DNA of 43,095 nt from Muribaculaceae bacterium (GCA_910573745.1 CAJSYI010000022.1:1-43095); one strand, 5' to 3'; counted from the first letter of the stretch, positions 25,107 through 35,819 are shown. Made by a program: numbers and translations. Notes: generated from the sequence alone by a model not told the origin.

Positions 25107-27593
25107 ATGGAAATAACAATCAACGGCGAAGCTCTCGACCTCCCTTCCGATTTCTCTATTGAAATAGAGGATTCCAACCCTATTTACAACGAGCGGGGAA
25201 GCCAGTCAATACCGGCAACCGTTCCGACTACCCGCCGGAACAATAGGATTCTATCGTTTCCGGCGAGGATTGACGCGGGTATTGACCCCAACAATCCCGA
25301 ACGTATCGCGCAGATTCAAGACGGCGCATATATCCGGCGTGGTGCAATGAACATCACCGAGGCGGGGAAAAAGGAGGGGATAACCTTTAATGTGGGGTTT
25401 GATAACTCCACAGCCTACGCCAAATGGCAGAAAAAGAAACTTTCCGAACTTTCCAATCTCCCGACATATACGCCGGACCTTTCACAACAAGGCTACCCGA
25501 TTGACCTGCTTCTTGATGAATTATACCGTATTTACCAAAAGCCAGACCCGCAGAAAGATGATTTTGCCGTGTTTCCACTCGCTGTCAACAATGAAAGCAC
25601 CGGCAGCGACAAAGACAAAAAAATATATTGGGAAGTTTTGAATTTGGTAGGTTCCCGTGGCCTTGAACAACCGACCAAAGTAAAACGGCTGATAAATGGT
25701 GAAATAACGGAGGTAAGCGTTCCCGAAGGTTATATGGTTTCGCCTTTCCTTCGTGTCTGGCGTATTCTGGAATTGATATTTGCAGATATGGGGCTGACAC
25801 TTGTAACCAATCCTTTTGCACAATCGCTCGAACTTTCGCGTCTTGTCGTTCTAAACAATGCCGCTGATTCGTGTTGCAGGGCCTCAATACGCTATGCCGA
25901 CCTTATGCCGGACAGTACAGTGGAGGAGTTTTTGAACGCCCTGTGGGTACGTTTCGGGCTGGTGTATAACATTGACTACAATACGGCCACGGCCCGGCTT
26001 GTACTGATAAAGGATATTATTCACCAGACAGGGGGTTACGTTATTGATTACCATATTGCCGGAACCCCTAAAATCACCTACGAGGAACGGCAATATATCA
26101 AGTTATCGGCTCAATCGTCTATTGAGGGAGCTGCACCGAGCCATGAACGGTTCGAGGATTTCGCGAAAGGTCTTGATGTCTCACAAGTGCGCCTCGGAAA
26201 CCATGTCAGCCAGTGGCAGAACACAGGAACGCCGGAAGAACCGAAATGGGACGGTGATGTTCGCGACGATTGGGGCGATGATTACCGCGACCCGGACGAC
26301 CCGGATTATCCAGACCCGCCTGACCCGTGGGGCGATGATTACCCGGAGCCTGACGACGACCGAGACGACGGACGCGACGACTACGGCGATGACAGGGATT
26401 ATTATGCTTTGCGTTCAACCCCTCGTGCCGCAGTTCCGGCGGCACAATCCGGCAACACCTCGGTAACTACCGGCTCCAGCTTTTTAGCCCGCGAGTTCGT
26501 AACGGGTATGTGGTACCGGCTTGATTCCGAGAACGGCAAAATCCGCCTTCAGTCGTCGAGTTTCTTTAACTGGGACCCGCAGCCGGAGGGGCTTAACCCG
26601 CTGGAACTGTCAAGCGATGACGAATGGGTGCCGGTAATACGTGTGTCAAACGTGGGAACCGGCACAGGACATTCGTACAACGATATGTGTCCGACCTACC
26701 TTTTCGGGGCGCGACATTACCATAGTTACATAAAAGGAAGCGATGAGACGGACGAGGACGGCGACACAACGCCGTTAGCCTTCATGTTCGCATATACCAA
26801 GATTAAGAAAAGTTTCGGACGCCTGACCCCGGAAGATGACAGCGGACAAAAGATAATTCTTGATGACGGGACCACACCGACAATTTCATTACTGTTTCAG
26901 TTCAAGGACGGATTATTTAATAAATTCTGGGCTGATTATGATGAAATACTCCGGCATGGAAACCGCTCCGTCGAAATTCCGGCGGTGTTCAATAAGCTTG
27001 ATTTGTTCCGCCTTGACGTGCTTAGCCCGGTAAAGGTGGGAAATATACGTTGTCTTATTGATACAGCGACATATTCACTTCCTTCAGGTCGTAACGTGCC
27101 GGTCGACCTCAAACTCCGCACGATACAGACCCACGGGAAATATGATATTAAGAAGGAGCAGAACGTGCCGGATTTCGCGGCGGCAGCCCGACACCTCGAA
27201 TGGCGCTTAAAATCGGAGACCTACGGCGAAACCCTTAATACACCTGAGACCAGAACCGCAGCAGTCCAAAAATACATCAAAGATACCGGCTATCAATCGC
27301 ACGGAACGGAAGGCGATTATTATTATATCGGTGTCGGAGGTATGATTTTCAAGTCTATAACACGCACCGTTCCTACGTGGCAGACCGATTCAAAAGTGCC
27401 GAAGCCAGGAACAGCTGGGCAAAGGAATTACAGGAAATACAAAGCCCTGATTACATACTCTGTTTTTGAAATACACGATATGTCGTTTCAGGATGGCCCC
27501 CAAGATTGGGAACTGGACGAAGTACCGCTGGGGGAAGTTACCGTAACAGTTGAATACGATGTCATTCTTGTGGCCCGGTGGGTAAATGATTAG
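25107..27593 (+). CDS. Tail-tip/baseplate protein with acidic insert
   Basis: An 828-aa protein just after the tape measure, where distal-tail or hub proteins sit. The N-terminus (1-75) looks like a small beta-rich domain (MEITINGEALDLPSD, then IYNERGSQSIPAT). The centre has an unusual insert (about residues 378-432) made almost entirely of Asp, Pro, Tyr, Arg and Gly in short DD-x-PD-x repeats. Such inserts often bind Ca2+ or act as flexible spacers. The rest is a mixed alpha/beta body. No catalytic motif is seen. The role is inferred from position; the stop is 38 bases before the next gene. Confidence 0.6.
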   Translation: MEITINGEALDLPSDFSIEIEDSNPIYNERGSQSIPATVPTTRRNNRILSFPARIDAGIDPNNPERIAQIQDGAYIRRGAMNITEAGKKEGITFNVGFDNSTAYAKWQKKKLSELSNLPTYTPDLSQQGYPIDLLLDELYRIYQKPDPQKDDFAVFPLAVNNESTGSDKDKKIYWEVLNLVGSRGLEQPTKVKRLINGEITEVSVPEGYMVSPFLRVWRILELIFADMGLTLVTNPFAQSLELSRLVVLNNAADSCCRASIRYADLMPDSTVEEFLNALWVRFGLVYNIDYNTATARLVLIKDIIHQTGGYVIDYHIAGTPKITYEERQYIKLSAQSSIEGAAPSHERFEDFAKGLDVSQVRLGNHVSQWQNTGTPEEPKWDGDVRDDWGDDYRDPDDPDYPDPPDPWGDDYPEPDDDRDDGRDDYGDDRDYYALRSTPRAAVPAAQSGNTSVTTGSSFLAREFVTGMWYRLDSENGKIRLQSSSFFNWDPQPEGLNPLELSSDDEWVPVIRVSNVGTGTGHSYNDMCPTYLFGARHYHSYIKGSDETDEDGDTTPLAFMFAYTKIKKSFGRLTPEDDSGQKIILDDGTTPTISLLFQFKDGLFNKFWADYDEILRHGNRSVEIPAVFNKLDLFRLDVLSPVKVGNIRCLIDTATYSLPSGRNVPVDLKLRTIQTHGKYDIKKEQNVPDFAAAARHLEWRLKSETYGETLNTPETRTAAVQKYIKDTGYQSHGTEGDYYYIGVGGMIFKSITRTVPTWQTDSKVPKPGTAGQRNYRKYKALITYSVFEIHDMSFQDGPQDWELDEVPLGEVTVTVEYDVILVARWVND

Positions 27594-27631
27594 TCCTTTG
27601 TCCGGCTACGTTTTAACGCCAATTTTGCAAT

Positions 27632-27838
27632 ATGGATAATAACAATGTAGTTTCCGCGCCGCAGCTTGCCGACGTTGCCAAGTATTACGATATATGGAGG
27701 AAGAGCCATACCGGCTCCCTCCGTACCTTTATTGATTTTATGGTAACGCCGTCGCCGGAGCGCGACAATTTCGTTAACTCGCTTGGTCCTGAAACCTCTT
27801 TCAACGGTTCGGTGGCCGTCGTAACACTTCATTTGTAA
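27632..27838 (+). CDS. Small phage protein of unknown function
   Basis: A 68-aa soluble protein with a short helical centre (LADVAKYYDIWRKSHTG) and a beta-hairpin end (NGSVAVVTLHL). CCAATTTTGC just upstream (27620-27629) resembles a -7 box. It sits between two tail-tip genes, three bases before the next one, so it may be a tail accessory protein or chaperone. No family is recognised. Confidence 0.5.
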   Translation: MDNNNVVSAPQLADVAKYYDIWRKSHTGSLRTFIDFMVTPSPERDNFVNSLGPETSFNGSVAVVTLHL

Positions 27839-27841
27839 GAT

Positions 27842-29020
27842 ATGAATGTTCAAGGAATAAAAAGCGGCTATGCCTTCTCTCGGAATCCGATTATCTTACG
27901 GGAATCGTTTCCGATTGACAACCCGAACAAAATCCCGGACGGAAGGTGTGAAATAATCTATGCCGGCACCACAATTTACGAAGGGCGGTTCTCGCCCCCG
28001 TTGTCTATGAATGTCGCGGAAATTGCGGACGCTTTTGTTACGTTTTTCAACGAGCCGCCGGAAGGCAATATTTCGCCGATATGGCAGATTGAGGACACCG
28101 GAGATATGTGCGACCGTGAATTGTCGTGCTTATTTGAATTTGACGGTTACGAGGCAGAATATAACTGCATAGTGATACCGGGAGGAATATCCCGGCAGAA
28201 TTTCAAACGCCTTCTGCAACTCAACAAGGATATTTTTCAGGAACGTTTCTTCAATCCCAAAGGCAATTTTTTCCTGACGACGCGGACAGCCTCATGGCGC
28301 ATTGTGATGAAGGAAACGGAACTTTATCCGCTTTACTTTTTTCCTCGCCGAACCGGCGACCTTATAAGGATAGTTGAGCGCACAAACGGTTCGATATATG
28401 AGAATGACAGTTTTGACGAAGGGGTGGCCGTCCTCGACGTGGCGGCTCTCCGGCGATATTTCGCGGAACAAGAACAGGTGCTTTCGTCAGTGTTCGACGT
28501 GTACTATAATTCCAATTTTTCGTGTCGTATCGTGGTGGAGCGTTGCGACCCTACACGGGAACGCTACCGCCTGAAGTTCCGCAATTCCCTCGGAGTGTTC
28601 GAGATAATCGAACTTACCGGGGAACTCTCTATAACGCCGGAATATACCGACGCGGACGAATCGCAGTTCAAACGGTACGACACAAGAACGACGGAGTTTT
28701 TCACCGACCGTGAAAGAGTGGAACGCAAGCAGTCTATAAGCGTCGAGACAGGAGTGAAACGCCCGGACGAAATACGGTTCTTAATGGATATGTTAGGCAG
28801 CGAGGAAGTCTATTTGCTCGACCTGACACCGCTACCGATAAAGGTTATCCCATCGGTGGAGGAACTGACTTACCGCCCGCGCCCGGAATCGCCGCAGAAG
28901 TTTACCGTAAAACTCGAAATATCATCTTCCGAAGAAAACATCATGCAGGATATTATCGACGGAAGCGAGAACCGCAAACCGCGCATATTCTCGAAACAGT
29001 TCAGCAAACAGTTTAATTAA
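27842..29020 (+). CDS. Tail-tip/baseplate protein
   Basis: A 392-aa beta-rich soluble protein with no signal peptide. The N-terminal half (1-150) has many short strands and a FFNEPPEGNI loop. The C-terminal half (about 250-370) has repeated E-x-x-x-R elements and ends in a basic tail (KPRIFSKQFSKQFN). Recognised only as a conserved tail protein type seen before the fibre gene in Bacteroidales phages, by recollection. It lies three bases after the small protein and seven bases before the fibre gene, so it probably links the tail tip and the receptor-binding protein. Confidence 0.55.
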   Translation: MNVQGIKSGYAFSRNPIILRESFPIDNPNKIPDGRCEIIYAGTTIYEGRFSPPLSMNVAEIADAFVTFFNEPPEGNISPIWQIEDTGDMCDRELSCLFEFDGYEAEYNCIVIPGGISRQNFKRLLQLNKDIFQERFFNPKGNFFLTTRTASWRIVMKETELYPLYFFPRRTGDLIRIVERTNGSIYENDSFDEGVAVLDVAALRRYFAEQEQVLSSVFDVYYNSNFSCRIVVERCDPTRERYRLKFRNSLGVFEIIELTGELSITPEYTDADESQFKRYDTRTTEFFTDRERVERKQSISVETGVKRPDEIRFLMDMLGSEEVYLLDLTPLPIKVIPSVEELTYRPRPESPQKFTVKLEISSSEENIMQDIIDGSENRKPRIFSKQFSKQFN

Positions 29021-29027
29021 GGATAAA

Positions 29028-32000
29028 ATGGCAGATACCACACAAAATTTCATAGATAGCCTTATTCTGACTATCCAGAACGCCGAAGACCCGGAAAGCG
29101 TTACCAACGAAATGGTGGCCGCCGTGTTCGATTTCCTCAATAAAGGTTACAAGAATCTTTTAACGAACAATTCGGCAGTAGCGACCGAGAAAGCCGAGCG
29201 GCAGGCCGCCGACGCGGCTTTGCAACGTACTATTGACACGGTGCAGCTTGCAATAGCGGCAGTAAGAAACACCGCCAACGCGGCAGACGCAAAATCCAAA
29301 TCCAACGAGGCGGCAATCAACACTCTTTTAGGGAAGAACGCGACCGCCGCAATCGAAAGTTTCAACGAGGTAATAGCCTTCCTTAGTGGAATCAAGGACA
29401 ATGAAAGCCTCGTCAGTCTTTTGGACGCGATACGTCAGAGGCTTGATGACTTTGACAGGGAGGTGGAGCGTCTGAATTCCATTGATGAAAGCCACGATGA
29501 CCGAATTTCGGTTGTCGAAGAACTTAACACCGCTATTCACGTCGTTGACACACTCGACCTTGATACCACGACAGATACCGGGATATATTACTATAACCCC
29601 GCCACAGTGCTTATGGGAAGCACCCGAAATATCCTTATTGTCAAAAGTATGCCGGGCCAACGCCTTGCCGGAGGGGGGCAGTCGCTGAAAATAGCACAAT
29701 ATCTGTTCGATTCCGACGGACTGCAATACCGAACGGGAGCATTTTCCGGCAGACCGGGGGCCTCAATCGTGTGGGAAGATTGGCAGGGTGTCGGACAAAA
29801 AGGAGCCGGCAACCTTATCAACATAACGGAACTTGTGCCACCCCAAAACGGATTCTACGACCTTCAGAGCGCAATCGAAGCGGTTCCGGCAACACATCGC
29901 GCACTCGGACGCTGGATTACTTACCGCCTCGGCACAGGCGAGTGGGAAACCAAACAGTTCAAAGGCTCGACGCTGACACAGTGGGAAACCGCGTCAGCAT
30001 GGGAGGACACCGGCGGGAAGGGTACCATTACTGGGATTAAACTCAATAACCAGACTGTCGCCCCGGACGCTGACGGTGTTGTTAATATAACCGTTGACGA
30101 GGTGGAAATCGACGAAACCCTCAATGCGCAATCGACAAACCCGGTACAGAACAATGTAATAACGCAGAAAATCGCGGAACTGGAAGCAAAGACCGTCGCC
30201 GACCTTGACATTTCATTGAACGAGGACGAGACGGAAGCACATATCGCCATACTAAACAGCAGCCGCGTTGAAATCGCCGGGGGTGATATTCCCGTAGGGA
30301 AAGGTGGAGGCGGAAGTGAACAGGGCCAATCCGCAAAAATCGTGCTTTCCGCCTCGGTAGACAACCCGGTTATTCGTGAGGGCAGCCCGGTAATGCTTTC
30401 CTACTTTTTCGACCACCAATATCTCGGAGGCGACCAGAACGGAGAATCCACCGGCCAACGCGCCACGATTGAAATTACCGTAAAGAACGGAGCAGTTACG
30501 ACGTTCTCGACGGTACTCAATGACGTGGCACGGGGTTCTTATGACCTTGACATTACCGGGTATGTCAGGAGTGGGAAAACCGACATTACGGTAAAAGCCA
30601 CCGTTATAGACCCGGAGACTGGGGCAACTCGCTCCCGTCAGGCCGTGGCCGGTGTGGAGGCGAAAACACTGGCTCTTTCAAGCGCGTACAATCTGGCAAA
30701 CTCTATCGCCGGAGGCGGTTACGGCCCTGATGAAACCGTTACCATACCTTTCACCGTATCGGGTTCAGGCTCAAAGACCATAACGCTATATCTTGACGGA
30801 CAGGAATACAAGTCTACCGTGGTAACCAAGTCAGGCAAGACAAACGGCAGCTTTTCAGTGCCGATGTCTGGACTGACACTCGGCTGCCACAACGTCCAGA
30901 TGGTTGCCACACTCGAAGCCTCGGAAACCCTCACCCTTGTTTCGGAATCGGTATATATCGACCTTCTGAAGAAGGACGCGGCCGGACGTGTGTCTGCTCC
31001 TTTCATAGGCACGATGATAATCTTCCCCGACGGAAGGATTTTCGAGGGTTCGGACTATCTTACGCCGACGCTTGAAGTAGGACAGTTTGAACGCCTTGAT
31101 TTTGATTTCGTTGTTTATGACCCCGAAATTACTCCGGCGGAAATGACCGTATATCATAACGGAATAGTCTCGCAGCGCGTGTCGCCGCCCCGTTCGGTGC
31201 AGAAATACACCAACCGTTTCACACAATCGGGAACGGAGGCGATGAAGTTCAAGACCGGGGAAACAGAATATATCTTCAATATCGAGGTGGTGGAATCTTC
31301 TATCAATCTGGTGGAAGTTACCGACAATCTCCGCGTCAAGCTGTCGGCCGCCGGGCGAAGCAACTCCGAAGCCGAGACCGACCGGGCAAAGTGGGAGTTT
31401 AAGGGTATAACTACGGACTTCCACGGTTTTGACTGGAACAAGAACGGATGGACAGGCGACGCGCTACTTCTCACCAACGGTGCGAATATCGTAATAAACG
31501 ATACTCCGTTTGTAACTGACGCGACCGCTACCGGCTTCACTATCGAGGCGGAGCTGATGTGTTCCAACGTAGCCGACCGCGAAGGTGTGGTAATGGAGTG
31601 TATGGCCGACGGTGTAGGTTTCCAGATGACGGCCGAACAGGCTAAAATCGTGGTGTCGGGAGGGCAGGAACTTGAAACAAAGTTTGCCCCGGACGTGCCT
31701 ATAAAAGTGGCGTTTGTGGTGGAAGGCAAGGCGGAAAACCGGCTTTTACAACTCTATGTGAACGGAATCCGAGACCGCTCCCTTCAGTATCAGGCCGCCG
31801 CGTCTCTCATTCAGATGAACCCGGCGAAAATCAAAGTCAGTGGCGACGCGGCAGACGTTGAATTGCGGAATGTCCGCATTTACTCTCGCGCCCTGTCCGA
31901 TGATGAAATATTGTCGAATTATATGATTGACCGCACCACGGCCGACGAAATGGTGTTGTTGTTTCAGAAAAACGACATTCTCGACGATGAAACCGACGAG

Positions 32001-35000
32001 GTGAGCATCGACAAGTTACGCGCACAGGGTAAAAGCGTAATGCGCATTGTCGGAGACGTTGACCTCGTTAATCAGACCAATAACAAGAAATTCGAGGTTC
32101 CCGTCGATGTCTACTTTTATTCGCAGTATGGCAAGGAATATGATTTTGTCGCCCGTAAAATCGGCCTTCGCATACAGGGAACATCTTCGACTACCTACCC
32201 ACGTAAGAATTACCGCCTCTATTTCTTCCGTTCGGAACAGTACGGAACGACGCTGGAAGTGAACGGTGTAAACGTGCCTTCTCTGGAATACTCGTTCAAG
32301 CCGGGGGCGCGCCCTGTATCAATCTTCTGTCTGAAGGCCGATTTTTCGGATTCTTCCAGCACCCACAACACCGGCGGTGTCAGAATCGTTAACGACGTGT
32401 TCCGCCGTTGTGGCTGGCTCACACCGCCGCAAGCTGCATACAAGGGAGATTATGATGTCCGTATAGGTGTAGACGGATTCCCGATAAATCTTTTCTACGA
32501 CAACGACGGTTCCGGCGTCGCCAAGTTCCTCGGAAAATACAATTTCAACAACGAGAAGGCGGATTCCGCAATTGTCTACGGATTCGAGGGTATCGAGGGA
32601 TTCAACGACGCGGCGACGCTCAACGGACAGCGTAACAAATGTATCTGTCTGGAGTTCCTGAACAACTCGGCCGCGCTCTGCCTGTTCGGTACTGCCTCGA
32701 TGTCGAATTTCGATGATGAACTGGAATTCCGCTTCAAGGCCGACACCAAGTGGGCCGACGCTCATGCGGACGACAAGGCCGCAGTGATTCGCCTCTGGCA
32801 GTGGATTCAGGACTGCAAGGGCAAGCCATCGAAGTTCCTTTCTGAATACCGGGATTATTTCCTTAATGATTCGCCGTTCGCATGGTATATCATTACGGAC
32901 TACTTCATGGCCGTGGATAACCGTGCCAAAAATATGATGTTGGTAACGTGGGACGGTATTCACTGGATGTTCATACCCTACGACATGGACACTCTGCTTG
33001 GTGAGCGAAACGATTCTTACCTGAAGTTCGACTATATGATAACTTTCGATTCTTTCGATGAATCCCAGGGAGCCTATTGTTTCGCCGGCCATGATTCGGA
33101 ACTGTGGAAACTGGTACGCGCTTGCCCCGAAAAACTCGCCGAGGCAGCCAAGACCATACGCGCCAATATGTCAACGGAATACGTCTTAAAGGTATTCAAC
33201 GAGGAAATGATGGGCGCATGGGCCGAACGTATCTACAACAAGGACGGGGAATATAAATACATTCTTCCACTGCTTGAACAGGGCAAGGACTATCTTTTTG
33301 CCCTTCAGGGTTCGCGCTATGCGCACCGAACCTATACCATTGTCAACCGCTTCAACCTTTTGGATTCGGAGTATTGCGCTGGAACTTACCGCGATGACGC
33401 TTTTCCCATCTATCTGTCTTATAACTTCGCGGCCAATCCTCGCGCCCTCACAATCACCGCAGCCGAGCGGTTCTGTTTCGGTTACGGAATGACTAACGGC
33501 GACCCGACGGTTCACGGCCTACGCGCCGAGAATCCGGGCGATACGGTAGAACTGACATTCCGGCAGAATCTTATCGTAAACGACCCTCAGAATGTTTACG
33601 GGGCTTCAAGAATCCGGGGGCTGGACCTTACGAAGATAAGCCACGCAATCGTCGGGACACTCAACCTTAACAAGTGTATCCGGCTTACCGACCTTAACGC
33701 CTCATGTGCTGACGGACAAACCACGCTGACCGGCCTTGTTGTGGATTCGTGCCGAAATCTCCAGCGTATCAATGTCAACGGCCTGAACGGATTGTTGTCG
33801 CTCAATCTTTCCGAAAACAAGAAACTCGACACTTTCGACGGAGCAGACACGAAGCTCACCAATGTTATTTTCGCACAGGGCGGAAAACTCGCCACTGCGA
33901 AACTTCCGGCGACGCTCCAGACGCTTGAACTCCGATACCTTCAGAGCCTCGCGCCTTCCGGCTTGCAGATTCCGGCAAACGTGGCTGTCAACCGCCTTGT
34001 GGTTGACAACTGCCCGCAGCTCGACTGGCGCGACATACTGAAGAAATGCCCGACTACGACCTATCTACGTGTTACCGGCATAAACGAGAGCGGACGCGGC
34101 GAACTGCTCCGGCAGTTCCTTACGATGAAAGGCGTCGATGAAAACGGAAATACCGTCAACACTTGCCGCCTTGTCGGTACTTACCAACTTACAAAGTATC
34201 TCCCAGAATCAGAGTATAACGAGTTAAAGGCGCATTTCCCGGAACTCAACATTTTGCAGCCGGAATGGACGGTTATCAAGTACGACGAAACGGTTGCAGA
34301 CAGTAAGAACATTTCCAATCTCGACAATGAAACCGGCTACGACTACGATAACGAGTTTCAACCGTCGGCCCAGATCGCCGCGATTCTCGCCAAACGCCAC
34401 CGCGTCATGGCCAAGTACACGGCGCAGGGTGAAATGACCGTCTGCCCGCTTGATGATTCGGACAGCCGTAAATACCACGACGGTACAGAGGCCAACCTTC
34501 AGGGATTCGCCCACCCGACAAAGGCGGACGAAGGCGACGTTATGATGTACGAGCCAGACCGTTGGTGCAAGGGCATTGATGATTTTATAAACCGTTGCCA
34601 TTATGACTGTTTCAGTTCGCTGAAAAAAGTTACCACCCCCGAAGGTGTGAAACTCTACCCGGAGGATATGCAACTTATCGACCGTTCGGCTTGTCGTGTC
34701 GCTTCCACATACGCCACGTTGGACGAAAGCATTACGGTTTATGATGATTACCGGGTGTTTATTGCCCCGGTAGCCGGTTACAGGCAGGTGAGGTGGCCGG
34801 CTGTCAATTCTTCGGTTTACGGTGCTGTTTTCCTTGACGCAGCCAATAATATTGTAGGCCGTGCCGCAGCCAACTCCGGGCGAATGACCGAAAGCAGCTA
34901 CTTGTTTACCTCCGTTCCGGCTAAGGCTGAAAAAATCGCTTTCACCTGTCTTCGCGAAGGGTCTTTCTCATTCGTGTGGCTCACCACCTCCGACCAGATA

Positions 35001-35819
35001 GACGCTATCGAGCCTGACGCATGGAATACCGGGGAATATCTCTGTGGTGTGAATAAAGCATACTACCGCAATTTGCAGATTCGCAGTATCAACGGAGTGG
35101 CCCCAACTTGCAGCGTATCACAGGCGCAATTCGCCGATTATTGCCGCAAACGTGGCGAAGGGTTCACTCTGATAACCTATGCCATGCACCGCGACATCGC
35201 CCGGCTTTTCTTTGCCACATACGGCAACCGCGACAGTTCCGACGTATGCGGATATGGCTCCGGCTCAAACACCACTCCGACGGGTAAGACCGATTTCCTC
35301 GGAATGAAAGATACTATCAAACTACCGACGGCGACACTCGGAGCTGCCGGAGGCTGGTATTACGACGACACCAACACATTAAGAAATGCCACCTCAATAA
35401 ATGCCCTCGGATATGAAAACCTTTGGGGCAATGTGTCAGAATGGATGGAGGGCTTCAGTTCCGATTACTGGGTCTGCACCCTTAAAGACCAGGGAGACCG
35501 CAAAGTCAAGAGCGCGACCATCTCCGATTCATGGATTACCGAACTTCATAACGGGCGATTCATGGACGTGGTGCCTGTGCTTGTCGGGGCTACCGAGACA
35601 ACTCATTACGGGGATAAATTCTGGGGACAGAACTCGCCGGCTCGTGTCGGGTTGCGTTCCGGCTACTACGCCAACTCGCACGACGGTGTTTCGTGCATGC
35701 ACGCGAGCAACGATTCATCGAGCACGGGCGCGTGGTACGGGTCGCGCCTTGCCTTCATTGGTAAAATCGTCTATACGTTAAACGTCGCGACCTTCTTGGA
35801 GGCCGAGGCCATCGGTTAA
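29028..35819 (+). CDS. Giant DGR-diversified tail fibre / receptor-binding protein (LamG-CotH-CLec)
   Basis: A 2263-aa fibre and the DGR target. N-terminal 1-180 is helical and coiled coil, probably for tail attachment. About 440-750 is a series of beta domains. About 790-970 is a LamG/concanavalin-like domain, ending VRIYSRALSDDEI. About 1010-1440 is a CotH-kinase-like domain: IGLRIQGTSS near 1045, then VDNRAKN near 1292 and PYDMDTLLG near 1317, the metal/nucleotide-type loop of CotH. About 1520-1670 holds leucine-rich-like repeats. The end (about 2000-2263) is a C-type-lectin/FGE-like fold with WGNVSEW and the variable residues at 2206-2242. The lectin fold displays the changed side chains for receptor contact. 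Kinase activity is unproven. Confidence 0.85.
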   Translation: MADTTQNFIDSLILTIQNAEDPESVTNEMVAAVFDFLNKGYKNLLTNNSAVATEKAERQAADAALQRTIDTVQLAIAAVRNTANAADAKSKSNEAAINTLLGKNATAAIESFNEVIAFLSGIKDNESLVSLLDAIRQRLDDFDREVERLNSIDESHDDRISVVEELNTAIHVVDTLDLDTTTDTGIYYYNPATVLMGSTRNILIVKSMPGQRLAGGGQSLKIAQYLFDSDGLQYRTGAFSGRPGASIVWEDWQGVGQKGAGNLINITELVPPQNGFYDLQSAIEAVPATHRALGRWITYRLGTGEWETKQFKGSTLTQWETASAWEDTGGKGTITGIKLNNQTVAPDADGVVNITVDEVEIDETLNAQSTNPVQNNVITQKIAELEAKTVADLDISLNEDETEAHIAILNSSRVEIAGGDIPVGKGGGGSEQGQSAKIVLSASVDNPVIREGSPVMLSYFFDHQYLGGDQNGESTGQRATIEITVKNGAVTTFSTVLNDVARGSYDLDITGYVRSGKTDITVKATVIDPETGATRSRQAVAGVEAKTLALSSAYNLANSIAGGGYGPDETVTIPFTVSGSGSKTITLYLDGQEYKSTVVTKSGKTNGSFSVPMSGLTLGCHNVQMVATLEASETLTLVSESVYIDLLKKDAAGRVSAPFIGTMIIFPDGRIFEGSDYLTPTLEVGQFERLDFDFVVYDPEITPAEMTVYHNGIVSQRVSPPRSVQKYTNRFTQSGTEAMKFKTGETEYIFNIEVVESSINLVEVTDNLRVKLSAAGRSNSEAETDRAKWEFKGITTDFHGFDWNKNGWTGDALLLTNGANIVINDTPFVTDATATGFTIEAELMCSNVADREGVVMECMADGVGFQMTAEQAKIVVSGGQELETKFAPDVPIKVAFVVEGKAENRLLQLYVNGIRDRSLQYQAAASLIQMNPAKIKVSGDAADVELRNVRIYSRALSDDEILSNYMIDRTTADEMVLLFQKNDILDDETDEVSIDKLRAQGKSVMRIVGDVDLVNQTNNKKFEVPVDVYFYSQYGKEYDFVARKIGLRIQGTSSTTYPRKNYRLYFFRSEQYGTTLEVNGVNVPSLEYSFKPGARPVSIFCLKADFSDSSSTHNTGGVRIVNDVFRRCGWLTPPQAAYKGDYDVRIGVDGFPINLFYDNDGSGVAKFLGKYNFNNEKADSAIVYGFEGIEGFNDAATLNGQRNKCICLEFLNNSAALCLFGTASMSNFDDELEFRFKADTKWADAHADDKAAVIRLWQWIQDCKGKPSKFLSEYRDYFLNDSPFAWYIITDYFMAVDNRAKNMMLVTWDGIHWMFIPYDMDTLLGERNDSYLKFDYMITFDSFDESQGAYCFAGHDSELWKLVRACPEKLAEAAKTIRANMSTEYVLKVFNEEMMGAWAERIYNKDGEYKYILPLLEQGKDYLFALQGSRYAHRTYTIVNRFNLLDSEYCAGTYRDDAFPIYLSYNFAANPRALTITAAERFCFGYGMTNGDPTVHGLRAENPGDTVELTFRQNLIVNDPQNVYGASRIRGLDLTKISHAIVGTLNLNKCIRLTDLNASCADGQTTLTGLVVDSCRNLQRINVNGLNGLLSLNLSENKKLDTFDGADTKLTNVIFAQGGKLATAKLPATLQTLELRYLQSLAPSGLQIPANVAVNRLVVDNCPQLDWRDILKKCPTTTYLRVTGINESGRGELLRQFLTMKGVDENGNTVNTCRLVGTYQLTKYLPESEYNELKAHFPELNILQPEWTVIKYDETVADSKNISNLDNETGYDYDNEFQPSAQIAAILAKRHRVMAKYTAQGEMTVCPLDDSDSRKYHDGTEANLQGFAHPTKADEGDVMMYEPDRWCKGIDDFINRCHYDCFSSLKKVTTPEGVKLYPEDMQLIDRSACRVASTYATLDESITVYDDYRVFIAPVAGYRQVRWPAVNSSVYGAVFLDAANNIVGRAAANSGRMTESSYLFTSVPAKAEKIAFTCLREGSFSFVWLTTSDQIDAIEPDAWNTGEYLCGVNKAYYRNLQIRSINGVAPTCSVSQAQFADYCRKRGEGFTLITYAMHRDIARLFFATYGNRDSSDVCGYGSGSNTTPTGKTDFLGMKDTIKLPTATLGAAGGWYYDDTNTLRNATSINALGYENLWGNVSEWMEGFSSDYWVCTLKDQGDRKVKSATISDSWITELHNGRFMDVVPVLVGATETTHYGDKFWGQNSPARVGLRSGYYANSHDGVSCMHASNDSSSTGAWYGSRLAFIGKIVYTLNVATFLEAEAIG
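35643..35752 (+). repeat. DGR variable repeat (VR)
   Basis: A 110-bp segment in the last exposed part of the fibre gene. It differs from the template at ten positions, all A in the template (A to T twice, A to C twice, A to G six times). Invariant flanks are GTCGGGTTGCGTTCCGGC on the left and TGGTACGGGTCGCGCCTTGC on the right; the right flank is the expected initiation region for mutagenic homing. Changed codons are mostly AAC in the template, giving Tyr, His, Asp, Ser and Gly here. Confidence 0.93.

Noticed and set aside
32319..33092. Minus-strand frame of 257 codons under the fibre gene
   Set aside because: Shadow of the CotH-like coding region; no independent signals.
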